Positions 14,039 through 23,220 of a stretch of 64,000 nucleotides of DNA are shown piece by piece. The notes under the pieces are model-generated. The model did not search any database. It saw nothing but the letters and a program-made list of their open reading frames with translations, and was not told the origin of the DNA. The position numbers and the translations under genes are program-made. Within the stretch, counting starts at the first letter, position 1, and every line of letters begins with the position of its first letter. The stretch is from Burkholderia multivorans ATCC BAA-247 (GTDB taxonomy: Bacteria; Pseudomonadota; Gammaproteobacteria; Burkholderiales; Burkholderiaceae), in contig NZ_CP009830.1 in the NCBI RefSeq assembly GCF_000959525.1, positions 434,001 through 498,000 of the forward strand, written 5' to 3'.

Positions 14039-16546
14039 ATGGTTTCCGATCTGCTGAACGAGGCGCTGCGCTCTCAATTTGTGCAATATGGACGGATTGT
14101 TCGTCTTGATACGCCACTTGGTGAGGACTAGTTGGTCCCGCTGTATGTTCGCGGGCGAGCGTGCCTTGGGCGCGATTTCGAATTCACAATCGACGCGATT
14201 TCTCCCCGGCTTGAAACAATTCATGCCAAGGGGCTGATTCGGCAATCCGTGACTCTGTGGATTCGGCAGACCGACGGCAGCGAAATGCCGATTCACGGCT
14301 ATGTGACGGCGTTCAGTCGCTTGGGTGCGGACGGTGGCAACGCCTACTATCAGCTCCGCTTCAACTCGTTTCTCGCGCTGCTCCGACTCGGAAGCGATCG
14401 ACGCGACTGGATCGAGACGCCTGCACAGCAAACTGTGTCGGATGTGCTTGGGAAATACCCACAGGCAGCCGGTAACTTTACGTGGCAACTGAGCCGAGGC
14501 CTGCGTTCATATTCCTACCGGATGCAATGGGAATCCGATTGGAACTACGTCCATCGAACGTTCGAGGAACTCGGCGTGTTTCCGCGTTTCGAGGTGGCCG
14601 AGGATGGCAAATCGCACAAGGTCGTCGTGATGGACGATCTGTTCGCGGTTCCGGAATTGAGAAACAAGACCATTGCGTTCAGCCGCTCGGTACGGGACGA
14701 GGAATTCGACGGCATCTGCGAGTGGGTCGATTCCCAGGAACTCCAGTCTGCCGAACTCGATACGGGCACCTTCGATTACAAGCGTCCGGACCTGCCCAAG
14801 CACGTGACCATGCCCGCGCTCGATCTTGACGAGGTTCCGGGGTTGGGCGAGCAATACGAATACACCGGCGCATATACGTGGTCGGACCGGGACACGGGCG
14901 AACGCCAGGCGAACTTCATCACTGAAGAGTGGCGCTCGCGCGCGCAGCGCTTCTACGGTGTGGGCGCGTTGCGCAGCGCATGGCCGGGGCGCTACGGCGT
15001 GCTGACCGGACATCCGGTACACGATACGCAGTCGGTCGAGGATCGCGAAATGGCGATTCTTTCGGTGAACTGGCTTATTCAGAACAACGTGCCGGGTATC
15101 GAGAATCTTCAGCGATTCCGCAGGAGTCTGCGCGCGGAAGTCGAGTACGCGCGTGCGAGCGGTGCGGGTTCTTCCGTGCGCCATCAGGATGGAGGCGTCG
15201 GCTTTTTCCACGTGGAGATCGAAGCGCAACGACGGCGCGTCGCGTTTCGCAGTCCGTTTGAACACAAGAAACCTGTCATGCAGCTTCAGACCGGTATCGT
15301 CGGCGGACCGGAGAACGAGGAGATCTATACAGACGACATGCTGCGCGCAAAAGTCCGGCTAACGTCCGATCGGCTTAATGAGGGTGACCAGAACGTGTCG
15401 GCATGGATACGCGCTGCGATGCCGGATGCGGGCTATAAACGCGGCGGAATGTTTCCGCTGCGCAAGGACGACGAAGTCTTGGTCGGCTTCATCAATGGCG
15501 ACTGCGATCGCCCGGTGATTTTGTCCCGAATGCACGGTGGGAAAAGCATGCCCGAATGGCATACGCACGGGTTGACTTCGGGGTTGCTGTCGCGCGAATA
15601 CGGTGGCGAAGGCTACAACCAGCTCATGATGGACGACGCCACCGGGCAAAACCGCGTGCACTTGTACTCGACGAGCTACAGCTCGCACTTGCACCTCGGC
15701 TACCTCATTCAGCATTCGGGCAACACGCGGGGCGCGTTCATCGGCTACGGTTTCGACCTCAAGTCGCTGGGCTACGGCGCAGTGCGTGCCGAACAGGGGC
15801 TGTATGTGTCAACCCACCCGGCGTCCACGCAGCCGATGAGCGCAACGGCGGCATCGGAGCAACTTGCCCGCGCGGAAGCGACGCTGGAAACGACATCGAA
15901 AGCGAGCCAGACCAACCGCGCACAAAGTCAGCAAGACGGCCGCGAGGCACTGAAATCGTTCACCGATGCGACGCGCCACACCGTGGCGGGTACCACTGGC
16001 AACGGTGGACGTACGGCGGGCGGCGGCACGGGCAATGCGAGTGGCTTTGCGAAGCCGATCCTGCTGCTTTCGAGTCCGGAAGGCGTCGCCGCCTCGACGC
16101 AAGGTTCGGCACACATCACGGCAAACAAGCAGGCCAACGTGGTTGCTGGTGAAGACATCAACCTGTCGGCCGGTCGCGCGTTGCTCGCCAGCGTACTGGA
16201 GCAGATCAGCCTGTTTGCGGAAAAGCTCGGCGTCAAAATCTATGCGGCGACTGGCCCGGTGGATTTTCAGGCACAGAACGGCTCGATGAGTTTCGCCGCT
16301 TCGCAGGATATGAGAATTACGGCGGGGAAGAAAATGGTTCTGTCGGCCGACGAAATCTGGATCGGGGCGAACGGCTCGTATATCAAGTTGACCGGCAACA
16401 TGATCGAGAACGCGACGTCGGGGCAAATTATCGAGAAGTGCGCGACTTGGGACAAGGCCGGTGCAGCGAGTAGCTCTCTACAGAATCCGCTTCATTCGTC
16501 GCCGGTATCGACCGACGGCGGCCGCTTTACGATGTTCTCTGGCTGA
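14039..16546 (+). pseudogene. vgrG: vgrG (T6SS spike protein) interrupted by an in-frame TAG
   Basis: VgrG trimers form the puncturing spike of the type VI secretion system and carry effectors. From the ATG at 14039 the frame reads MVSDLLNEALRS, then RIVRLDTPLGED, and hits TAG at codon 31 (14129-14131). The same frame then continues with LVPLYVRG and RDFEFTIDAIS, the next conserved part of VgrG, for 804 residues (gp27-like, gp5 OB-fold, then the DUF2345-type C-terminal repeats). A single base change such as CAG to TAG would explain this. Unless the stop is read through, the protein would lack its first strands or not be made. A TTG at 14132 is the only immediate restart and has no convincing ribosome binding site. 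The cargo genes 16609-20614 directly follow. Confidence 0.8.
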
Positions 16547-16608
16547 GCCGTACGGCGGATATAGCATCAACACAATAAATTCTGAAAACCGAATCCGAGT
16601 CGGGAATC

Positions 16609-19446
16609 ATGAGCAAGACGGATCCTAAGAAGAAACATCACCCACCGGCCGCACCGAAACCGGCGCAGAAGCCTATCGAGCCCGCCGATACACCATTGAA
16701 CTGGGCCTATCCTTTTACGCCCGTCGGGCAGGCCGACGCGACGGACCCCATGACGTATTTCAAGGCGCTGGCGAAGAGTGAGAACGGTTTTTATCCGCTC
16801 GGCGCCAGCGGCATGTGGCACGGCGGCGTGCACTTCTCCCACGGTAGCGCCGAGATGCTGAATCAGGACAGTGGCGTGCGCGCGATCGCAGACGGCAAGA
16901 TTGTCGCGTACCGGCTGAACACGAAATACGAGGAAACGACGTACCCGGACAACACGCTGGCGCACTATTCGACCGGGTTTGTGCTGGTACGGCACGAACT
17001 GAAGCTGCCGCCGAAACCGGCACCGAATCAACCAGCGAAACCTGCTTCGGCTGCCCCGAGTACTACGCCTGCGCCAGCCGATAGCCCGCCCGCTGACAGC
17101 AAACCGGCGGACGGCAAGCCGCTCGTCTTTTTCAGCCTGTACATGCACACGATGGATTGGGAGACCTATCGGAAGGCCATCGAACAGGCGAAATCCAATT
17201 CGCGCCCGGACCCGTTGCTTCCGGTGCCGATGTCATATTGGGAGGGGGAGCGATACTATCGCGTGGGCGACAAGGCGAAGGACAAGCAATCGTTACCCAA
17301 GCCTAAGGCACCCGCGCGCCCGGCGGGCACGTCCAACGATCCATTCGGGAATCCGGCGTTGCCCGATTATCATTTGGACGACCTGCCATCCGTCGATCCT
17401 GCACCGGGCCTTCCCCCACCACCACCCGAGACAGGTTTGAACATTCGCGACTTGCCGAAGGGGAAGGTAATCGGAGTGTTGCCAAAAGGAGCCGAGGTGA
17501 TTGCCGGCGAAGGCGACCCCGCCCATCCGGATTGGATCAAGATCAAGGCCGTGAAGTCGGGCACCATTCTGCCGGCTGTTGTCGGTCAGCCCGTATCGCC
17601 TCAAGCGCCGTGGGGCTACCTGTTCAAAGCGGAACTGGACGCGGTGGTCGATCCGAACCCGCTCGATTCAGTCGTGATCCTCAAGGAGCCGCACCCCGTC
17701 AAAGCAGGTGAAGTCATCGCCCACGTCGGACAGTATCAATGGGCCACGAAAGCAGGTCCGCTACCGCCGCAAGCGAACTATCCGATGCTGCACCTCGAAG
17801 TGTTCGCGGGGCCGGACCTGAAAGACTTCATTGACCAAAGCCGTAATCGGGCGAAGGAACTGAACGACAAAAACAAGCCGCTCCTGGAGATCATGCCTGG
17901 GGCCAAACTGGTGAGCGAAATACCCGCGCCGGATCAGCAGCTGACCCAAGCCGGTTTGAAGCTCGTGCCGACAGGCGACGCAAAGGCTTCGCGGTGGGTG
18001 AAAGTGCAGCCCAAGAGCGTGACGACGCAGCCCGCGAAGGGGCATAAGAAGGGCACTCAAACGCTCACGGACGTTGGCAAACCGCTGTGGGTGGAAAGCC
18101 GTCTGGCAAACACCGTCAGTACCGGGAACGTTTCGGGGTGGCAGAACTTCCCGTTGGACGGTGCGAAAGCGACTGGTCCGGGAGCGGACTTCCGGGACGT
18201 CTATCGTCGTGCCGACCTTGACAAGCTCGGCGCTGAGAACGTCGCGATCGACGACAAGGGCCGACACTGGTGGAATATCACGATTGGTTCGAAGGACGGT
18301 TCTGCGCGGCAAGGGTGGGTATGCGAGACTGGAAACCCCCTTGTGCAATTTCGAAGCCCGTGGGAATGGCCGGGGTTCGTTTTGGTCGACAACGGTAGCG
18401 TCAGCCCCGCCGATATGTATAAACGGTTTCTGCATGCGACCGAGCAGTATCTCGCTGACGAAGAGGGTACGGAGTTCATGGGGACGGCGGCAAAGGTGAA
18501 CGCCGGTGAACTCATCACGACGCTCGAAAAGGCAATCGATACGAACGATGACGGCAAGGTGACGGCTCAGGAACTGAAGCACGCGCTGGAAACGCGATGG
18601 ATGGCCGAGGCGATTTCGCATCTTGTGGTGCGCAATGAAACCGAATGGGGCGGCGGCCTTGGCAAGTGGGAAGAGCTTACCCCGCTGATGAAGAAGCAGA
18701 CCGAGCTGTGGAAGACCGAGCTTGATCGACTCGCGAAGCTTCAATGGTGGGAGCAAATCAAGGGAGTCGATGGATTTCCAGCGGACCTGTCGCCGTGGCA
18801 CGTTCATCCGATTGGGTTGATCGGGAATTTTATGGCAAGCGGCGGAGCTGCAACGACGATTTCAGATGACGGTATCTATTTTATTTTTATGCAAGAGCAT
18901 CTCGAAGGAGTCACCAATAGATTGCACTGGCCGGGCGGCGCAAGTGGCGTAACCTTGGGAGCCGGTTATGACATGAAGGCGCGGACAGCCGAAAGCGTTG
19001 TTGCGGACATGAAAGCAATTGGGCTGGATGATGCAACAGCGACTGCGATCTCTGGTGGGGCGGGTCTTGAAAAAGACGCCGCGCGAGATTTCTGTAAGAA
19101 AAATCAGGATGTCGTCAATCTAAGTAATGATAAGCAAGTTGAACTCCTTCATAAAACCGTTCCTGCATATGTTCGAATGGTTAATAAAGCTGTGAAAGTG
19201 CAACTAAAGCAAACCGAATTCGACGCACTCGTAAGCTACGCATACAATCCCGGCGGCGGTTGGACGAAGGTAACCGACATGATCAATCGCGGTCAAATTC
19301 CGGAGGCGATGGCGCAGATTAGTCAATACGTGTACTCGGGTGGTAAAGTCTTCGACGGCCTAGTGAAGCGACGTAAAGACGAGGTAACGCTTTATACGAC
19401 AGGTCGGTATGAGTTTCATGGGCAATCAATACAGCATAAAAAATAA
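16609..19446 (+). CDS. T6SS cell-wall effector: M23-like domain plus pesticin-like muramidase
   Basis: This 945-residue protein follows vgrG. The N-terminus has the layout of an M23/LytM-like zinc enzyme, but with altered spacing: WHGGVHFSH (H71, H75, H78), YMH (H180) and LHLEV (H395), with Pro-rich and SH3-like (about 277-315) inserts. A calcium-type EF-hand (DTNDDGKVTAQE, from D644) follows. The C-terminus (about 750-945) resembles a phage-lysozyme/pesticin-like muramidase: E766 in HLEG, then SGVTLGAGYD with T782, then a helical lobe with YAYNPGGGW. It would cut both peptide and glycan parts of peptidoglycan in a rival periplasm. Bifunctional amidase-lysozyme T6SS effectors (TseP type) are known. 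From about 18840 the DNA turns AT-rich, so the muramidase end looks newly swapped in. The next gene is the likely immunity protein. The amidase call is less certain than the muramidase call. Confidence 0.8.
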   Translation: MSKTDPKKKHHPPAAPKPAQKPIEPADTPLNWAYPFTPVGQADATDPMTYFKALAKSENGFYPLGASGMWHGGVHFSHGSAEMLNQDSGVRAIADGKIVAYRLNTKYEETTYPDNTLAHYSTGFVLVRHELKLPPKPAPNQPAKPASAAPSTTPAPADSPPADSKPADGKPLVFFSLYMHTMDWETYRKAIEQAKSNSRPDPLLPVPMSYWEGERYYRVGDKAKDKQSLPKPKAPARPAGTSNDPFGNPALPDYHLDDLPSVDPAPGLPPPPPETGLNIRDLPKGKVIGVLPKGAEVIAGEGDPAHPDWIKIKAVKSGTILPAVVGQPVSPQAPWGYLFKAELDAVVDPNPLDSVVILKEPHPVKAGEVIAHVGQYQWATKAGPLPPQANYPMLHLEVFAGPDLKDFIDQSRNRAKELNDKNKPLLEIMPGAKLVSEIPAPDQQLTQAGLKLVPTGDAKASRWVKVQPKSVTTQPAKGHKKGTQTLTDVGKPLWVESRLANTVSTGNVSGWQNFPLDGAKATGPGADFRDVYRRADLDKLGAENVAIDDKGRHWWNITIGSKDGSARQGWVCETGNPLVQFRSPWEWPGFVLVDNGSVSPADMYKRFLHATEQYLADEEGTEFMGTAAKVNAGELITTLEKAIDTNDDGKVTAQELKHALETRWMAEAISHLVVRNETEWGGGLGKWEELTPLMKKQTELWKTELDRLAKLQWWEQIKGVDGFPADLSPWHVHPIGLIGNFMASGGAATTISDDGIYFIFMQEHLEGVTNRLHWPGGASGVTLGAGYDMKARTAESVVADMKAIGLDDATATAISGGAGLEKDAARDFCKKNQDVVNLSNDKQVELLHKTVPAYVRMVNKAVKVQLKQTEFDALVSYAYNPGGGWTKVTDMINRGQIPEAMAQISQYVYSGGKVFDGLVKRRKDEVTLYTTGRYEFHGQSIQHKK

Positions 19447-19471
19447 TGGAATTATTGAAGTGAAATCAGTC

Positions 19472-20323
19472 ATGAGAAAAATCCCTGAAATACGTCTATT
19501 TGTTGCTGCTTGTGCCCTTATTTTTTTTGTGCACAATGCATTTGGTGCGCCACTTCCAAATGACATTATTGGTAAGTGGCAGGTTGAGGAGGTTCACCTC
19601 AATACGGAGTCGGGCCGTACTACCGAATACACGTGGGATGATCCACGTTTGAAGGGACGAATCTTCGACTTCACGCATGATGACGTGTCAGATGACGTCC
19701 ACGACTTTTCGGATCATTGCGCGAATCCTACCGTACAGAACATCAATACGTCTCTTCGTGATTTAATGCTCCGAAGTTTGGGGGGGTACAAATATCCGGC
19801 GTCTGGAGATATTGATCCGGTTCTGGACTATAAACTGGACAGTGCTAGCACAAAACACATCCGAGCCTTCAGTCTCATCTGTGCGAAAGGTTTATGGCAA
19901 GGCGATCTTGGTCGGTCGGGCGGTGCGGGCGACAAAATGAATATCTCCGGCGCTTGGATCGTTCTTGCCGATAATCAAAAGATGTACGTGCGCTGGCGTG
20001 ACGAAACTATTCTCGTGCTTACGAAGATTTCACCCGACACACCAATTAAGGCTTCCTTTCCTTGCGGGAAAGCGTCAACCGCGACCGAACATGCGATTTG
20101 CAGCTCGTATCAACTATCGGCTTTTGATCAAAGTGTCGCAGAATCTTTTGCTCGCATGATGGCGCAAGCAAGGGTTTCTGGCTCACAGACTGCTTCCCTT
20201 GCCCGAAGCCAGCGCCGCTGGCTGGAAGGCCGTGATGCGTGTGGGCCGAACGCTGCGTGCATCCTTAAGGCAATGCGAAGGCGACTTGATGCGTTGGCGA
20301 CAGCGGGTGCCAACGGAGAATGA
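19472..20323 (+). CDS. Periplasmic immunity protein with LprI-like lysozyme-inhibitor domain
   Basis: This 283-residue protein has a signal peptide (1-25, cleavage likely after AFG). An N-terminal domain of unknown type (about 26-195) precedes a C-terminal domain (about 196-275) with the LprI/DUF1311 pattern: FPCGKA, then TEHAICSSYQLSAFD, then QRRWLEGRDACG and a final CILKAMRRRLDAL. LprI-like domains inhibit lysozymes, which fits a protein made beside a muramidase effector. The start at 19472 is preferred because it gives a clean signal peptide and has GAAGTGAA upstream; a longer frame from 19409 overlaps the effector. The DNA is clearly AT-richer than its neighbours, as in the effector end. 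The gene starts 25 bases after the effector stop. Immunity role is inferred from position and domain. Confidence 0.75.
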   Translation: MRKIPEIRLFVAACALIFFVHNAFGAPLPNDIIGKWQVEEVHLNTESGRTTEYTWDDPRLKGRIFDFTHDDVSDDVHDFSDHCANPTVQNINTSLRDLMLRSLGGYKYPASGDIDPVLDYKLDSASTKHIRAFSLICAKGLWQGDLGRSGGAGDKMNISGAWIVLADNQKMYVRWRDETILVLTKISPDTPIKASFPCGKASTATEHAICSSYQLSAFDQSVAESFARMMAQARVSGSQTASLARSQRRWLEGRDACGPNAACILKAMRRRLDALATAGANGE

Positions 20324-20362
20324 GATGCCCTTGATTGCAAGAACCTTGCGTGGAGATCGAGA

Positions 20363-20614
20363 ATGATGAATCTAATTCGCGTAGGTGACGACACCGACCA
20401 CGGCGGCAAAGTCGAGACGGGCTCATCATCGATGAAGTTCGATGGCCGCTACGTAGCACGTAAGGGCGACCGCGTATCGTGTCCACTGCATCCGGAGGTG
20501 TCACCGAACGTCATTGAAGAAGGTGACGAGTCGATGAAGGACAACGGCATTCCGATCTCGCGGCACGGCCACCGTGCGACGTGCGGTTGCCACCTGATTT
20601 CGAGCCTTGTGTAG
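20363..20614 (+). CDS. PAAR-domain T6SS spike-tip protein
   Basis: This 83-residue protein shows the short PAAR pattern: HGGKVETGSS near the N-terminus, GRYVARKGDRVSCPLH in the middle and the closing D-x-G-x-P-I-S-R-HGHRATCGCHL. PAAR proteins form a metal-bound cone at the tip of the VgrG trimer and sharpen it. GGAG lies upstream of the tandem ATG ATG start (20363 or 20366). The order vgrG, effector, immunity, PAAR is typical of orphan T6SS cargo islands. The core secretion genes are not in the window, so the apparatus must be encoded elsewhere. Confidence 0.88.
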   Translation: MMNLIRVGDDTDHGGKVETGSSSMKFDGRYVARKGDRVSCPLHPEVSPNVIEEGDESMKDNGIPISRHGHRATCGCHLISSLV

Positions 20615-21499
20615 CACTCCTTGGGCGCCGTCTAAGCTAGGGCAGCGTGTGACGCTGCGGCGTCGTAAAGAGTGATGTCGCGCCGATTGGCGGCATCGTG
20701 CAATGTGGCGACAGCACCGATCTGATCGGCGGCCGAGAGCAAGCATACGACCTCAGTCGCAAGTCGCCCGACCCGGCACCGGCCCGAACGGACGCTACGC
20801 TGCATCACGCGAAACGGCACCGATGCCGAGAATCGCGCATCACATGCATGAACGTGGCCGCCGCCATCACCGACGCCGGCCAAGTCACCACCACCACCGA
20901 ACCGCGTTCCTCCGCAAGCAGCCGTCGATAGCCGGGCGGTCACGGACGCTGACGCTTCGGCGACATTCGCCGCGGCGCAAATGGCGGCCGCGAAGTGTCA
21001 TCGGCTAAGCCGCACCCCAGAAGCGGACATTACAACTTAGCCGCCACAACCAAATCCGACGATCATACGCATTATGTCAACCGAAATAGCCGCCTGATCG
21101 AGCGGTGATACACGGAGGCATCCTTGCGGCGCGACCGCGGGTGAAGAATTCGACGATATCGTCACGGCGTCCTGGCGGCTGCGCGCAGTGTCGATCCGGC
21201 AGACACAGGATCGACGAAGTGTCCTCGCCCCGGCCACTGCACCGGGCCGATCGAAGCAGCCAAGATAGATCGCTGCGGGTCGTCCATACGGACTTGCGTG
21301 CGCGCCAAGCGATCGCGTGAGCGTCGCACTCCTTGGCATGAATATCGCTTCGCCTTTCCGGCCGGTTCGCCGGCACTGCCGTCACATACGGCCGCTCCGG
21401 TCGGCCCGCCGTTCGGTCGGACATCGACAACGAGACGGCATGCCGGCGCTTACGGCCGACACATGGACGGATCGACAAAGAATGAAACTGGAGACAAGC
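20615..21499. other. Intergenic stretch with a possible binding-protein gene remnant
   Basis: No intact gene is convincing here. A minus-strand frame (20632-20943) has a segment, GRLATEVVCLLSAADQIGAV, that resembles the start of metal/cobalamin periplasmic binding proteins (the usual form is VSLAPEVTE, then LGAGDRVVGV). It lacks the rest, so it could be a decayed fragment. The remaining bases up to the MFS gene show no repeat, terminator or promoter that I can defend. Confidence 0.3.
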
Positions 21500-22843
21500 A
21501 TGGACGAAGTTGTGCGCGCCGGCCACGCAACACAGGTCGCGATGGAACAGTCACTCGACAAGAAGCGGAACAGCGCCGTCAAGGGTGCGGTGTTTTCCGA
21601 GTTCATCGACATGTTCGACATCTATCTGCCGGTGATCATTCTTGCGCCGATACAGTCGTATTTCCTCCCGAAGAATGTGTCCGGCGGTCACCAGGCGATC
21701 CTCGAGTCGTTGGTCTTCATCACGACGCTGCTCGGCCGCCCGCTCGGCGCCATCCTGTTCGGCCGCATCGCCGATCGCGTCGGTCGTCGCACCGCATCGA
21801 TCCTGTCAGTGACGGGATTCGGCGTGGCGACCTTGCTGATTGCACTCATTCCCGGCTACGCCTCCATCGGCATCGCGTCGTACTGGCTGCTGGTCCTCCT
21901 GCGGTTCGTCGATGGCATATTCCTCGGCGGCGGATATACCGGCGCGCTGCCGCTCGCGATCGAGTACTCGAGAAAGGAGCAGCGCGGGCTCGTGGGCGGG
22001 CTCATCCTCGCCGGTTTTCCGGCGGCCTATGTCGCGATCAACGTGATGGCCATGGCGATGTTCGCGCTGTTCCCGCTCGGCGGCCCCGATTCGCCTTACG
22101 CAATGTGGGGCTGGCGTCTTCCATTCGTCATCGGTGCAGCGATGGCCGGTTTGCTTGCGGTGTATTACGTGCGCAAGGTCTCCGAGTCCGAAGTATGGGC
22201 GGGAAAATCCGCACGGCAGCCTGAAGCGACCTCCGCGACGCGACTTGTCAGCGGCCAGCAGTTTCGCAACCTGATGCAGGTGCTGTTGATGATGACCGGG
22301 TTCTGGCTCACGCAAAACGTGGTCGGCTTGTTCCTGCCGACAGGCATTCTGCTGAAAACCCTGCATCTGTCCGCATTCGAGATGACGGCTACGCTGATGA
22401 TCGCTTATACCGTGCTCTGTTTCGCCTACGTGGGTGCCGGAATCGTGGGCCAATGGATAGGCAGACGCACGATGCTGGCCGCAATCGGCGTGCTGTCGTC
22501 GACGATCGGCGCCATCTTGCTCGGTGCGCTGATCGAAGCGCAAGGCGCGAGTCTCGTCCACATCGGCTTGCTCGTGTGCGCGCTCGCCATCACGGTCAGT
22601 TCGGCATGGGCCGTCATCGTCACCTATATCAACGAGCGTTTTGCGACGGGCGTTCGTGCCACGGGATTCGGCGTCGGCTACAGCCTGTCGGTGATCATTC
22701 CGTCGTTCTACGCGTTCTACATGAACTGGCTCGGTGCGCTGGTCCCGTCGCGATATGCACCGGTCGCGCTGCTCGTGATCGGCGGCATCGTGGCGTGCGT
22801 CGGCGCGCTCATGGGACCGGAGACGAAGAACGCGGAGCTGTGA
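21500..22843 (+). CDS. MFS transporter, probable organic-acid uptake
   Basis: This 447-residue inner-membrane permease has about 12 hydrophobic segments and the MFS loop motifs GRIADRVGRRT (between helices 2 and 3) and GQWIGRRTML (second half). It begins with a soluble tail, and the start at 21500 (MDEVVRAG) is preferred over 21482 because GGAG lies six bases upstream. The closest type is the metabolite:proton symporter group. It is encoded upstream of a sigma-54 activator and a ten-gene CoA-thioester operon, so it may import the carboxylic acid that the operon breaks down. That role is inferred from position only; no sigma-54 site was found ahead of this gene. Confidence 0.85.
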   Translation: MDEVVRAGHATQVAMEQSLDKKRNSAVKGAVFSEFIDMFDIYLPVIILAPIQSYFLPKNVSGGHQAILESLVFITTLLGRPLGAILFGRIADRVGRRTASILSVTGFGVATLLIALIPGYASIGIASYWLLVLLRFVDGIFLGGGYTGALPLAIEYSRKEQRGLVGGLILAGFPAAYVAINVMAMAMFALFPLGGPDSPYAMWGWRLPFVIGAAMAGLLAVYYVRKVSESEVWAGKSARQPEATSATRLVSGQQFRNLMQVLLMMTGFWLTQNVVGLFLPTGILLKTLHLSAFEMTATLMIAYTVLCFAYVGAGIVGQWIGRRTMLAAIGVLSSTIGAILLGALIEAQGASLVHIGLLVCALAITVSSAWAVIVTYINERFATGVRATGFGVGYSLSVIIPSFYAFYMNWLGALVPSRYAPVALLVIGGIVACVGALMGPETKNAEL

Positions 22844-22902
22844 GCCCGCGAGCCTGGACGAACATCGGGACAACGACGTTGAGCACGTTCGACGAGGTGG
22901 GC

Positions 22903-23163
22903 ATGGATCTCTACGATGACATGAGGCAAACCAGAATCAATGCGGCACGCGCCGCAAACGACGAAGATGCAGAGGTCTGGCGTTGGTTCTCTTCGCTGCT
23001 TGAAGAACGGCGTATTCGCTGGTGCGTCTCGGGTGAAACCTGGTTCGTCAGTGTCGATCATCGACACGTTGCGACCGAACGTAGCTTCGACAGTGCGATT
23101 CGCTTGGCCAAGGACAACGTCGATCTGCCGGTTACGCAGCGCAGCGGGCGACGGACGGCGTAA
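22903..23163 (+). CDS. Small hypothetical protein (86 aa)
   Basis: The frame begins MDLYDDMRQTRINAARAA with GAGGTGG upstream and encodes an acidic N-terminus, a Trp-containing core (VWRWFSSLLEERRIRWCVSG) and a basic end. No signal peptide or membrane segment is visible. The family is not recognised. It lies 59 bases after the transporter on the same strand and could be cotranscribed with it. It ends 57 bases before the converging sigma-54 activator gene. Confidence 0.6.
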   Translation: MDLYDDMRQTRINAARAANDEDAEVWRWFSSLLEERRIRWCVSGETWFVSVDHRHVATERSFDSAIRLAKDNVDLPVTQRSGRRTA

Positions 23164-23220
23164 CGCGTCGGAGCGCGACGGCAACGGCAGAGAGCGGCCG
23201 CCGCGTGTGCGGCCGTGCTG

